A DNA stretch of 27,296 nt, taken from a virus. The translations under genes were made by a program, and so were the position numbers. The stretch lies in the IMG/VR virus record IMGVR_UViG_3300020175_000038, positions 1-27,296 of that record. The stretch is one strand, 5' to 3'. Below the pieces are notes generated by a model. The model saw only the letters and a program-made list of their open reading frames with translations. It was not told the origin of the DNA and made no database searches. Positions 18,878 to 26,795 of this stretch are shown here, in pieces (the first letter of the stretch is position 1; every line of letters starts with the position of its first letter).

Positions 18878-20800
18878 CTACACTTGTCCAACAATTTCGG
18901 AGAACTCAACCCCAGTTCTTACTGCAACAAAGTTCAACTGAACAAAGTTTATAGAACGGTTTGGCTTGATGTATATGTCACAGACGAGTTGATTGTTATC
19001 AATCACCTGGCCATCGTTGTTTGTTGAATCACATACAACACTAAAGTCGCTAATACCTCTTCGACCTTTGACGTCACGTAAGAATGGTTCAACTAAGTTT
19101 CTAAACTGAGCTCTGGTAAAGTCATCGTTTGTCTCAAAAAGTGATGACTGTGCTGCAACCGAGATAGCCTTTTCAAGAACTATAAACAACCTTCTTACGT
19201 TGATTCTATCAAAAGCGCTTGGTTGATTTACCAGTGTCTTATCTCCAAATAAAACACTGCCTTGACCTGCAAATGTTACTATAGGATTAACAGAGTTTTT
19301 GTACAGGTCGTCTCTTTCTGCCTGTCTAGGATTGAAAGCCAGCTTAACAACATTTTTAATTCTACCTCTTTGAAAACCAGCTGGTGAAAACCAAGGATCT
19401 CTTGTAGAATCTGTTACAACCATAGTTCCTGCTACGTCAGCATTACACGGTATCCATCTATAAACATCGTTGTACTTGTCGTACTGATACTTCCAGTTAC
19501 CATCCATTACAACATAATTAGAAGATGGAAGAGTGTTGCGATATTGTATAATATCATTTACTTCTTTGCCTTCGTATGTCGAATTGTTGACACAATCATT
19601 TTTTTGTGGTGATACACAAACAATGCAGTCCTTTCTTACTTCAGCTATATTGTTGATAATGTCTGTAACTACAGTCTGACCATGCGAACCAGTCACAAGA
19701 AGCGAAATGTTGTATTCATTTTTATTCTTGAACTTACTGTATGCTGTAATAGTGTCAGCAGCAGTTACTGAGGATACAGAAGCACCGTAAACAAAATTAT
19801 CAGTCACCGGGCTTGTGCTACCACCAAAAGAAGTACCAGATGCAGCGCTTCCAGCGTTTGAAGCACTACCGTCATGAGCAGCCCAGAATAGGTATCTTGA
19901 CTGGCTATTAATTACTTCTTTATAGTAATTGGTAGCACCTGTAGCAGTTTTGGCGTCAGATGCTTTTGATACGTTATCAAATACTTCAAGAACTTGTCGT
20001 TGGATTCCTGTCCATTCGCCGTCTTCATCTGAAACAACAACATGCATTCCATCACCCGATCCTCCAGTGTTGGCTGCATATGCTGTTGTACCTGGTGCAC
20101 GTTGAGTGGCACTAGCAAATTCCCACTGTCTAGTCAGCGATGTGTTTGCTGCCAACGTGTCGCCAATATAGGTGTCTCGCAAGGTAGCGCTTGTTCCATT
20201 TGCAGCAACGCTTGCTACGTGGTGAGCTCGTTTGATTCCTGTTGCAGAACCTATTTGCAGTACATCACCTACTGTTAGCGTAGAAGCCTGGTTGGCACTA
20301 AAACTAATTGTCTTAGTATTTGCTGTGATAGAAAAATTGCCTGTCAATGTGGACTCATAGGCTGCTGGAGTTGCACACACAGATACTTTAAGTGAATTTC
20401 CTAGTGCTCCAGGATATTTTGCTATGTAAGGACCAACATTGGAAATACCTGAACTGTGATTTCCATCGTAGTCATCTTTGCTTTTTACAATCAAGGATGC
20501 GGCTGTATTCGCAGCATTTGTATAGGCATTCGTTTGTGAAGCGTTTGTAGCTCTTACAACATAGAGTGCATTGCTGTAAGAAAGAAAATTAGAAGCGCTG
20601 TAAAATGATTCGAAATTGTTTGAATTAGGCTTATTAAACTGAGCGACGAGCTGATTTTCTGAGGATATAAGCACCGGTTGTTCTACCGGTCCCCAAAGAA
20701 AATGACCTGCGACACCACCAATAGTTGTGGAGACGGCAGGTACCACAGTAGTCAAATCAATTTCACTGACATTTACGCCAGGCGATACTTGAAATGGCAT
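18878..20800 (-). CDS. gp18: contractile tail sheath protein gp18
   Basis: This is the 640-residue sheath subunit (T4: 659 aa). The N-terminus M-P-F-Q-V-S-P-G-V-N-V-S-E-I-D-L-T-T-V-V-P and the following G-V-A-G-H-F-L-W-G-P-V (about 29-39) are typical of the family. The middle (about 130-350) is the variable, protruding Ala/Ser/Thr-rich part. The C-terminal domain is strongly conserved: R-I-K-N-V-V-K-L-A-F-N-P, then D-L-Y-K-N-S-V-N-P-I-V-T-F-A-G-Q-G, then D-R-I-N-V-R-R-L-F-I-V-L-E-K. The final Y-I-K-P-N-R-S-I-N-F-V-Q-L-N-F-V-A-V-R-T-G-V-E-F inter-subunit arm follows. It has a perfect late promoter and a strong AAAGGAGAG ribosome binding site. On infection the sheath contracts to drive the gp19 tube into the cell. 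Confidence 0.96.
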   Translation of the reverse strand: MPFQVSPGVNVSEIDLTTVVPAVSTTIGGVAGHFLWGPVEQPVLISSENQLVAQFNKPNSNNFESFYSASNFLSYSNALYVVRATNASQTNAYTNAANTAASLIVKSKDDYDGNHSSGISNVGPYIAKYPGALGNSLKVSVCATPAAYESTLTGNFSITANTKTISFSANQASTLTVGDVLQIGSATGIKRAHHVASVAANGTSATLRDTYIGDTLAANTSLTRQWEFASATQRAPGTTAYAANTGGSGDGMHVVVSDEDGEWTGIQRQVLEVFDNVSKASDAKTATGATNYYKEVINSQSRYLFWAAHDGSASNAGSAASGTSFGGSTSPVTDNFVYGASVSSVTAADTITAYSKFKNKNEYNISLLVTGSHGQTVVTDIINNIAEVRKDCIVCVSPQKNDCVNNSTYEGKEVNDIIQYRNTLPSSNYVVMDGNWKYQYDKYNDVYRWIPCNADVAGTMVVTDSTRDPWFSPAGFQRGRIKNVVKLAFNPRQAERDDLYKNSVNPIVTFAGQGSVLFGDKTLVNQPSAFDRINVRRLFIVLEKAISVAAQSSLFETNDDFTRAQFRNLVEPFLRDVKGRRGISDFSVVCDSTNNDGQVIDNNQLVCDIYIKPNRSINFVQLNFVAVRTGVEFSEIVGQV

Positions 20801-20845
20801 TTTATTCTCTCCTTTGCTGAGGTTATGTGGTTATGTTTCTTTTTT

Positions 20846-20853
20846 TATTTATA
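20846..20853 (-). promoter_or_regulatory. late promoter for gp18
   Basis: The minus strand reads TATAAATA 45 bases upstream of the gp18 ATG, in the 68-base gap after gp17. Confidence 0.82.
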
Positions 20854-20868
20854 ATACGTAAAATTTTG

Positions 20869-22506
20869 CTACCACTTCTCGGTTATCGTGTCAATTGGTG
20901 GTAAAGACCACCCAAGCCTGTCAACGTCAACGTCAATAACATTATCATCCGGATGGCCATCATCAAGAAATCCAAATGGTACTACTTCGTCTTCAATCAT
21001 TTGCTGATTCTCTTCGTAGAGTTTTTTTCTAAGGTCTGAGTCCGTCAACTCTTTGAAAAATTCCTGTCTTATCAGCCATCCAAACAACACAGTACACATC
21101 ACTATGTCGTCATTGAATCCTTCATCAGCTTCATAGCTTTCTTTTATCTGCACAAAGTTCGAAAGCTCTGAAATGTAGTCGTAGTCTTCGAAGATTAACT
21201 TTTCCTGTTCAACGATATCTTTGAGAGTGGAACACCCCAATCTTTTAACTGATTTTGTAGTTCTGACCCCTAGCTGTGATCTTCCTCCTCCAAAACCAGA
21301 AGTTACATATTGCAATCCGTTTTTTTGCGATGCTCTAAAAATATTTTCATATTCTAAGTCGTGAAACAGTATGTTGGCCACTTGCTCTCCAATATCGTTA
21401 ATTTCTATCAACACAAAAGCATCATTGTATTTTTTAGCAGCATTATAAACAACATCCGGGTACAACATAGGAGATATATTCTTGCTTCTATACATTCCAA
21501 CACCCCTATAGGGATATTCGGTTATGTCGAATACAACAAAAGCTGAATAGTCGCGTCCTAAACCTCTCGATGTGTCAACAACAATTACATAATTATAGTC
21601 TTTTTGTGGTTCCTCATAACACTTAAAATCATTTTTCTCATATAAAGGATTTCTAAATGTCATAGCTCTTAGTTTTGTAGGATGAATTAATGTATTCGTA
21701 CTACCTAAGAACTCACATTCAAATTCCTGTCTGAATTGCTCCTCTGAAGTATTTCTTATAGTATCTTCACGCCACTTGTCATCGCGGCCTGGAACATCTG
21801 ACCAATGAATCTCTACACGCTCATAATCATTTCTTCCTTCCTCACTGTCAACCCACAACTTATAGAATAAATTCATTCCATTGGGTGTGGAAGTTACAAT
21901 TACCTTCGAAGTTTTACCAGATGATATTGTAGGAAAGACTGAAGTGAAGAATTCTTCTTGAATATTGTTTGGAACAAACGCAAATTCGTCCAAGTATATG
22001 ATATTTTGAGTCGTGCCACGAATGGCGCTTGAGGATGTGGATGAAGCTATAATTTCAGATCCGTTTTCTAGTTTAATGCTACCTTTGTTCCACTCAACAA
22101 TACCTTGCTGCATCCACTTAGGCAAATGCTCATACATTGTTTGTATTCTACCAAGTACATCTATTGCTTGAGATCTTTTATTGGCGAGAATGGCAATGTT
22201 GTACTGCTCAGTAAAAAGAACACGCCAGAGCAAGTATGCACCTACCGTGGTTGTTTTTCCTACCTGTCTTGGGAGTTTGCATATTGAAAACCTATTGTCC
22301 TCAAAGGTGTTCAACATTTTATTTTGAAAGTCCCAAGTTTTAAATGGAACTAAGCCTTCATCAACAGTAACAATTCTTACATAGTTACGTACAAAATATA
22401 CAGGATCGCGGGCAACCTTAACGTACTCAAGCACCTCTTCCTGAGTGAACTCAATAGGGACTCCGGCCGCTTTGAGATTTTTATTTCCCAAATAAATGTC
22501 GGGCAT
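20869..22506 (-). CDS. gp17: large terminase subunit gp17 (ATPase and nuclease)
   Basis: This 545-residue packaging motor binds the portal, translocates DNA and cuts the concatemer. The ATPase domain has Walker A R-Q-V-G-K-T (80-85), Walker B I-I-Y-L-D-E with Asp173 and catalytic Glu174, and the coupling motif T-S-T-P-N-G (205-210). The nuclease domain has the expected acidic triad: Asp311 in V-V-D-T-S-R-G, Glu368 in I-E-I-N-D and Asp466 or Asp467 in F-N-D-D. It is somewhat shorter than T4 gp17 (610 aa) but all motifs are present, so it should be active. AGGTAGG lies upstream of the ATG. No promoter is seen just before it; it is probably read from the gp13 promoter together with gp16. Confidence 0.97.
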   Translation of the reverse strand: MPDIYLGNKNLKAAGVPIEFTQEEVLEYVKVARDPVYFVRNYVRIVTVDEGLVPFKTWDFQNKMLNTFEDNRFSICKLPRQVGKTTTVGAYLLWRVLFTEQYNIAILANKRSQAIDVLGRIQTMYEHLPKWMQQGIVEWNKGSIKLENGSEIIASSTSSSAIRGTTQNIIYLDEFAFVPNNIQEEFFTSVFPTISSGKTSKVIVTSTPNGMNLFYKLWVDSEEGRNDYERVEIHWSDVPGRDDKWREDTIRNTSEEQFRQEFECEFLGSTNTLIHPTKLRAMTFRNPLYEKNDFKCYEEPQKDYNYVIVVDTSRGLGRDYSAFVVFDITEYPYRGVGMYRSKNISPMLYPDVVYNAAKKYNDAFVLIEINDIGEQVANILFHDLEYENIFRASQKNGLQYVTSGFGGGRSQLGVRTTKSVKRLGCSTLKDIVEQEKLIFEDYDYISELSNFVQIKESYEADEGFNDDIVMCTVLFGWLIRQEFFKELTDSDLRKKLYEENQQMIEDEVVPFGFLDDGHPDDNVIDVDVDRLGWSLPPIDTITEKW

Positions 22507-22553
22507 CTGTTGACCTACCTAAAAATGACTCGTATAATATGCGGTGTAGCCCA

Positions 22554-23021
22554 TTAAGGATAAGCTATATTAGATAAATTCAGATCTACTTTGCCTTCAT
22601 CGATTAATCTCTTTCTGTTGGCCTGATGAAGTAAATTCATTGATTCTTTGTTACCGCCGTCATATTCTACGGCGTATCCTTCTTCTACAAGAATCCTAGA
22701 TACTGGGCGGTACGCATCTTTTTCGTGATCGTAAACTACAAAGTCTCCTAAGATACGTCCAAACTTTCCTTTCATGTCTTCTCCATTTTTGGAGACCTGC
22801 GTCTTGAGTCGGCAGTACGTACCAAGGAGAGTTTCAAGTCTTTCTTTAGCTGCAAGACCAAATACTTTTTCAATTTTATCTCTTGTTCTACTTTCGGGCG
22901 TATCGATACCCATTATCCTGACACGCTCATTGTTCATCCATATACCAAAACCCAGATCAACGTCTACATCTACTGTATCACCGTCTACAACTCTTACAAC
23001 ACGTGCTTTATATTCATACAT
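22554..23021 (-). CDS. staphylococcal-nuclease (thermonuclease) family protein, 155 aa
   Basis: This is an OB-fold nuclease of the SNase family, which cuts DNA or RNA using calcium. It shows V-V-R-V-V-D-G-D-T-V-D-V-D (8-20) and V-R-I-M-G-I-D-T-P-E-S with Arg35, Asp40 and Glu43, matching the S. aureus catalytic residues. It also has F-G-R-I-L-G-D with Arg89 as the probable second catalytic Arg, and a C-terminal L-V-E-E-G-Y-A-V-E-Y. All active residues seem present. There is no signal peptide, so it would act inside the cell or in the virion. It lies between the two terminase genes and overlaps gp16 by eight bases, so it is made with packaging proteins. It may degrade host nucleic acid, process packaged DNA or be a virion enzyme. 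Confidence 0.9.
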   Translation of the reverse strand: MYEYKARVVRVVDGDTVDVDVDLGFGIWMNNERVRIMGIDTPESRTRDKIEKVFGLAAKERLETLLGTYCRLKTQVSKNGEDMKGKFGRILGDFVVYDHEKDAYRPVSRILVEEGYAVEYDGGNKESMNLLHQANRKRLIDEGKVDLNLSNIAYP

Positions 23022-23442
23022 CTTCTTTTCTATCCTTAATCAACTTTTGTAGCTCGGCTGTATTGCCAATAAACAAAGCATTTGTAACATTAGTAGGACC
23101 AGACTTAGATTCTTCTTTTAACGTCTTAACCTTCTTTTGCACTTCTAACAAATCTTTATTAGCATCTGCTAATGTTTTAACAAGCTGACCAACTATTTCA
23201 TATGCTCTAGGAGACTCACTTTGATTGGCTATTTCAACTAAGTTATTTAGCGCATCTGAACCACGCTCGATTACATTGTAGAGATTCTCTCTTGCGTATC
23301 GATAGTCTGTATCTACATCTTTGTCTTCGGGTGGGGCTGCATCTCGAGGAATAACAGTTGTTGGTGATTGATCCTCTTCTGGTTCAGCTATCGGCAAGTC
23401 AAAAATCTTCTCAAAGTTTTCTTCCATTTTTGTCTTTTTCAT
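23014..23442 (-). CDS. gp16: small terminase subunit gp16
   Basis: The 142-residue protein has the gp16 layout: N-terminal M-E-E-N-F-E-K-I-F-D-L-P, an acidic Pro-rich linker (about 15-40), then the helical oligomerisation core. The core includes D-Y-R-Y-A-R-E-N-L-Y-N-V-I-E-R-G, then R-A-Y-E-V/I-V-G-Q-L-V-K-T-L-A-D-A-N-K-D-L-L, with a coiled coil (about 46-112). It recognises DNA ends and regulates gp17. T4 gp16 has 164 aa. I chose the ATG at 23442, one base after the gp15 stop. Earlier in-frame starts (ATG 23454, TTG 23457) would overlap gp15 and have no better ribosome binding site. The stop overlaps the nuclease start (ATGTATGA). Confidence 0.9.
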   Translation of the reverse strand: MKKTKMEENFEKIFDLPIAEPEEDQSPTTVIPRDAAPPEDKDVDTDYRYARENLYNVIERGSDALNNLVEIANQSESPRAYEIVGQLVKTLADANKDLLEVQKKVKTLKEESKSGPTNVTNALFIGNTAELQKLIKDRKEDV

Positions 23443-23443
23443 A

Positions 23444-24244
23444 CTATGGCTCATCAATTGTTGTTACAAATCCATAATTATCATCAGCATCTATATTGTT
23501 TTCTGAAACGGTTAAACTAGCATCGGAAGTTGGCGAGCCATTAGCTAACAGTCCAGGATAAACACTAACTCTTTCAGCAGCAGATGCATCTGGTAAGTCA
23601 TGAGCAAATGTTGCTATTGATCTTCTGATCATACCTGATGTTGAGGTAGGACCAAATACGTATCCGTGCATTACAAAGTTGAGATTCCAGATGAGAGCTC
23701 TTCGTGTATCGAAGCTACCTTCATATGTATCTTCTAGGCTTACGTCTGTAAGAACACAAGGAACATCATATGTTAAATTCATTTCCGGGATCAAGTTAAT
23801 TGAGTTCGTCCATTCAGGCTGAAAGTATGGAAGTATCTGTTCCAATATTTGTGTTCCATCGTCAGCGTGCTTAACAAAAACGCTCATTTGAAAGTTGATG
23901 TCATAAGGTACTGGTCTGTATTGTGTTTTGTATACAGTACTATCGTCTCTTGACGCAACTACGTTTTGTTGATTTGAAGGTAATTTTCTTTCCGTAGCGT
24001 ATGTCAGCGCTGTCATTTCGAAACCAATTCTTGGCAGCGAAATAGCTACGTCTTGATCAAGATTTGGATCCTGGGCCAGTCTGACTAGAAATTTTTCTTT
24101 AGGACCGTATGCTATTGGAACTTTAAGCGTTTGTATTCGCTCGTTGTTTTGATTGAAACGTTGAAGATAGATACCGTTGAACATGTTACCAAACACAATA
24201 ACATATTTTCTCATGGTTCCGTGATAAAAAGTTTTACCAAACAT
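23444..24244 (-). CDS. gp15: tail sheath stabiliser / tail completion protein gp15
   Basis: This is a 266-residue protein (T4 gp15: 272 aa) that forms the hexameric ring closing the tail and joining it to the neck. The N-terminus M-F-G-K-T-F-Y-H-G-T-M-R-K-Y-V-I-V-F-G-N-M-F-N-G-I parallels the T4 start, which supports using the first ATG rather than the Met at residue 11. Conserved blocks are K-V-P-I-A-Y-G-P-K-E-K-F (about 41-52), L-P-R-I-G-F-E-M-T-A-L-T-Y (about 70-82) and the late segment W-N-L-N-F-V-M-H-G-Y-V-F-G-P (about 186-199). It begins one base after the gp14 stop. Confidence 0.94.
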   Translation of the reverse strand: MFGKTFYHGTMRKYVIVFGNMFNGIYLQRFNQNNERIQTLKVPIAYGPKEKFLVRLAQDPNLDQDVAISLPRIGFEMTALTYATERKLPSNQQNVVASRDDSTVYKTQYRPVPYDINFQMSVFVKHADDGTQILEQILPYFQPEWTNSINLIPEMNLTYDVPCVLTDVSLEDTYEGSFDTRRALIWNLNFVMHGYVFGPTSTSGMIRRSIATFAHDLPDASAAERVSVYPGLLANGSPTSDASLTVSENNIDADDNYGFVTTIDEP

Positions 24245-24245
24245 A

Positions 24246-25097
24246 TTAGTACCTGTCTATCTCACCAAACGGATTTATTTCACTGAAATCTAATATGTTA
24301 TCAGCTTGTGTTTGGAAAAATTCATTATTAGCAGATCTATCTATCGTTTCAATAGTATATTCTTGCAGTAACGTGCCACCGTCTTCAAACTGCACAACAC
24401 CTGTTCCATCTTCCAATGTAAATTGATAACCGAGTGTGTCAAGACTGTAGGTAGACTCGATAGCATCAATTTCCGTGTTACCAGTATTGATACGTTGTGA
24501 GCTGTATTCAAACAATTCGCATCTTACATCATAAGTTTGTAAACGACCGGTCTGATAGAATATTTGTTCATGCTCGACAAACTTTATTTCAAACAATTTG
24601 CCTACCATTGGGAAGTATATCAAATCACCTTCTTGTGGTCTGTTTATAGTATTCAGGTAATCATCACCTTCCAACACCATAGCTTCGGTATCTTGACTAC
24701 CTGTAAGATATTGTCTTGAAGGAGCGTTGCTATCACCAGACTCATGTATTAGATTGTATCCGACTTCAGTTACGAGCTTGGGTGACGTAATGGCTTGATC
24801 AAAACGTTTTCTCGCAACAGTAAAGGTAATCTGATCTCTAACTTCTAATCCAAATCTAGATAGCAAGTCTCCCTCACCTTCAAAGCCCTCAACGTTTTTT
24901 ATATACATTTCAACATCTACAGCTTCATCGAACTTAGACAGATCATCTTCACCGAAAAGATTGTCTGTGTTGACTCTGGTTCGAGGAAGATACTTCACAT
25001 TGTGGCCATATATCTTTATAGCCTCAATAGTGAGATCTTCTACAAGATCTTGTTCCCTTGCATAAGCAAAGTTGTTGAAATATACGTTAGTAGCCAT
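24246..25097 (-). CDS. gp14: neck protein gp14
   Basis: This 283-residue neck protein (T4: 256 aa) forms, with gp13, the head-to-tail connector below the portal and is needed to finish heads. The N-terminus Y-F-N-N-F-A-Y-A-R-E-Q-D-L-V-E-D-L-T-I-E-A-I-K-I-Y-G-H (6-32), then Y-L-P-R-T, is the family signature. Further blocks are V-E-M-Y-I-K-N-V-E-G-F-E-G-E-G-D-L-L-S-R-F-G (about 62-83) and E-G-D-L-I-Y-F-P-M-V-G-K-L-F-E-I-K-F-V (about 156-174). The C-terminus holds I-D-R-S-A-N-N-E-F-F-Q-T-Q-A and ends N-P-F-G-E-I-D. It starts one base after the gp13 stop, a typical coupled pair. Confidence 0.95.
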   Translation of the reverse strand: MATNVYFNNFAYAREQDLVEDLTIEAIKIYGHNVKYLPRTRVNTDNLFGEDDLSKFDEAVDVEMYIKNVEGFEGEGDLLSRFGLEVRDQITFTVARKRFDQAITSPKLVTEVGYNLIHESGDSNAPSRQYLTGSQDTEAMVLEGDDYLNTINRPQEGDLIYFPMVGKLFEIKFVEHEQIFYQTGRLQTYDVRCELFEYSSQRINTGNTEIDAIESTYSLDTLGYQFTLEDGTGVVQFEDGGTLLQEYTIETIDRSANNEFFQTQADNILDFSEINPFGEIDRY

Positions 25098-25098
25098 G

Positions 25099-25842
25099 TT
25101 AACCTAACATATCGTGCACAGGAAGGCTGTAGCTCGAAATCATTTCTTCTTCGAGCTTCATCTGCATTTCCATTGCTTCTTCATATATTTTTTGGCCATT
25201 GAACGTCAAACCACCTGGCATTTGTAAGCCTTCAAATTTTTTGAGATTGTCGCCCCATTGTCGTTTGAAAAGCTGAGTGGTATATCTTAACAACCATCGA
25301 TCGCAGTACATATCTGTATTGACATTAGGATCAATAACTTGATACGCATCGAGAATAATGTAACCACCAACTGGTACTTTATCTTTCCATGACGTGTCAA
25401 TGTATACTCTATCATTGTGACGATTGTATCTGATGGGTTGTTTGCCTACAAACACTTCTTCTAACAAATTGACATGGGTCATAGCCATTGTGTATGGCAC
25501 TATTGATGCCTGTAAAAGGTCGTACAGGTCGTTAAGATGTATCTGATATCGGACGTTAAATAGATTGTTTACTGAATATGTACCACCAAGAACAAAGCAT
25601 CCAGTAACACCAATAATGTTTTCCGGAACGGTTATATATCCGTTTGTTTGATCTTCAGCAGTAGTAACGTGTTTGTAGAATACGCGCTCTGTACCATCAA
25701 AATGATAGTCTCTGTAGTAAGCAATGGCTTCGTCAATACGATCTTCAAGCTGTTCGTCGTCGACGTTTATATCAACAACAGGTTTGCCTAAGTTACGTAA
25801 ACACCATTCTTTAAGCTCGTCTCTTGTGGTAGGTTTAGCCAT
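25099..25842 (-). CDS. gp13: neck protein gp13
   Basis: This is a 247-residue neck protein (T4 gp13: 309 aa), partner of gp14. Family features are the N-terminus D-E-L-K-E-W-C-L-R-N-L-G-K-P-V-V-D-I-N-V-D-D-E-Q-L (8-32) and D-E-A-I-A-Y-Y-R-D-Y-H-F-D-G (about 37-50). Others are I-T-V-P-E-N-I-I-G-V-T-G-C-F (about 70-83), R-Y-Q-I-H-L-N-D-L-Y-D-L (about 100-111), and R-Y-N-R-H-N-D-R-V-Y-I-D (about 138-149). The C-terminus G-L-Q-M-P-G-G-L-T-F-N-G-Q is also conserved. It opens the neck-packaging transcript with a perfect late promoter and an AGAGGATG ribosome binding site. Confidence 0.94.
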   Translation of the reverse strand: MAKPTTRDELKEWCLRNLGKPVVDINVDDEQLEDRIDEAIAYYRDYHFDGTERVFYKHVTTAEDQTNGYITVPENIIGVTGCFVLGGTYSVNNLFNVRYQIHLNDLYDLLQASIVPYTMAMTHVNLLEEVFVGKQPIRYNRHNDRVYIDTSWKDKVPVGGYIILDAYQVIDPNVNTDMYCDRWLLRYTTQLFKRQWGDNLKKFEGLQMPGGLTFNGQKIYEEAMEMQMKLEEEMISSYSLPVHDMLG

Positions 25843-25865
25843 AGCACATCCTCTTTATGATGTAC

Positions 25866-25873
25866 TATTTATA
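25866..25873 (-). promoter_or_regulatory. late promoter for gp13 and the neck-packaging unit
   Basis: The minus strand reads TATAAATA 23 bases upstream of the gp13 ATG. It is probably the promoter for gp13 to gp17, since no other is seen before gp18. Confidence 0.83.
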
Positions 25874-25876
25874 ATA

Positions 25877-26137
25877 CTATCTCATTGTAAGAAACATAAT
25901 GTCGTCAGAGTTCGAACCGTCAAATACTACAGCATTGATATTGGATTGCAAGTCTTTGTCGAGTTTCTCTATGTAATATTTTGCTGCAGCTTCTGCGTTT
26001 TCAGACTCAATAGCTTTGAGTCTTGCCTCTTCTAGAAGTTGGGCTATTCTGTTTTCCAGATCTAATTGATCTTCAGTCATATGCGACTTTTTGTAAACCC
26101 GACCTCTTATATGAATTTCATCATTATCATTAAACAT
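25877..26137 (-). CDS. small helical protein of unknown function, 86 aa
   Basis: This is an 86-residue protein. A beta-like start (E-I-H-I-R-G-R-V-Y) is followed by an M-T-E-D-Q-L-D-L-E-N-R-I-A-Q-L-L-E-E-A segment and a long charged helix (about 20-65) with coiled-coil tendency. The ending is variable. The layout (short N-terminal strand with a Tyr, then a T-E-D-Q helix start) resembles small proteins found near neck genes in other marine T4-like phages, for which no function is known to me. The start overlaps the stop of the preceding gene by eight bases. A late promoter for gp13 follows it directly. Confidence 0.65.
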   Translation of the reverse strand: MFNDNDEIHIRGRVYKKSHMTEDQLDLENRIAQLLEEARLKAIESENAEAAAKYYIEKLDKDLQSNINAVVFDGSNSDDIMFLTMR

Positions 26138-26795
26138 ATTTCACCATCAACATTTTTAAGTTGCCAAAATTTTCTTTTAGCAGATTGGATTTAACCTTTA
26201 TGGGGTTATATATCTTTTTCTTACCGACATACATGTTTAGTATATCATACGGAAACATTATAGCAGCATTGACATTATCTTGTAAAGCTAATTCTTCGGA
26301 AAAATTCAATACTCCAGCGTACTTAGTTATCCATGCGTTCCGTCTCAACATTGCCCACGGCTCAACTATTTTGACTGCTACAGAATCATCTTTAGCGTTG
26401 AGATTATAAGGTAATAACTGTATATTTCTTTCTGTCGTACATTCGTTAAAGTACTTCACATTTATGAGAGCAACATCGTGATCATATTCGTCAGGATTAT
26501 CAATGCCATTCCATTTGTAAGCCTCATCGTATCCTTCTTTTATAAACGCTCCTGGGTACAGCTTGGAAAGCATTATAGTAGACGCCCGCGGTATCATTTG
26601 ATTAACATAATACTCAAACTTTTTTGTAAAAATTTTAATTGACGGGCCTCTTACAACAAAAATATGATCATCGTTATATTGAGTTAAATTTAGAGGACCT
26701 TTATCAACGACATCCCACTCCATGTTTTTACAATTCTTTTTTATAGATCTAATCGTGACATCGATATGATCATATTGCTCAATCAGTATTCTCAT
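26130..26795 (-). CDS. unknown protein, 221 aa
   Basis: I do not recognise this protein. It begins M-R-I-L-I-E-Q-Y-D-H-I-D-V-T-I-R-S-I-K-K-N-C (a strand-helix start). It contains I-F-V-V-R-G-P-S-I-K-I-F (about 45-56), a D-P/Y-rich centre, a segment V-E-P-W-A-M-L-R-R-N-A-W-I-T-K-Y-A-G-V-L (about 145-164) and a basic C-terminus. I chose the ATG at 26795, preceded by GCGAGAAA. An in-frame TTG at 26807 is less likely. It overlaps the upstream partial gene by 17 bases, so the two are probably functionally linked. If the neighbour is a glycan enzyme, this could be a partner, but nothing in the sequence proves it. Confidence 0.68.
   Translation of the reverse strand: MRILIEQYDHIDVTIRSIKKNCKNMEWDVVDKGPLNLTQYNDDHIFVVRGPSIKIFTKKFEYYVNQMIPRASTIMLSKLYPGAFIKEGYDEAYKWNGIDNPDEYDHDVALINVKYFNECTTERNIQLLPYNLNAKDDSVAVKIVEPWAMLRRNAWITKYAGVLNFSEELALQDNVNAAIMFPYDILNMYVGKKKIYNPIKVKSNLLKENFGNLKMLMVKYV

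Noticed and set aside
23443-23457. Earlier starts (ATG 23454, TTG 23457) for gp16
   Set aside because: They overlap the end of gp15 and add residues that do not look like the gp16 N-terminus. The ATG at 23442 directly follows the gp15 stop.
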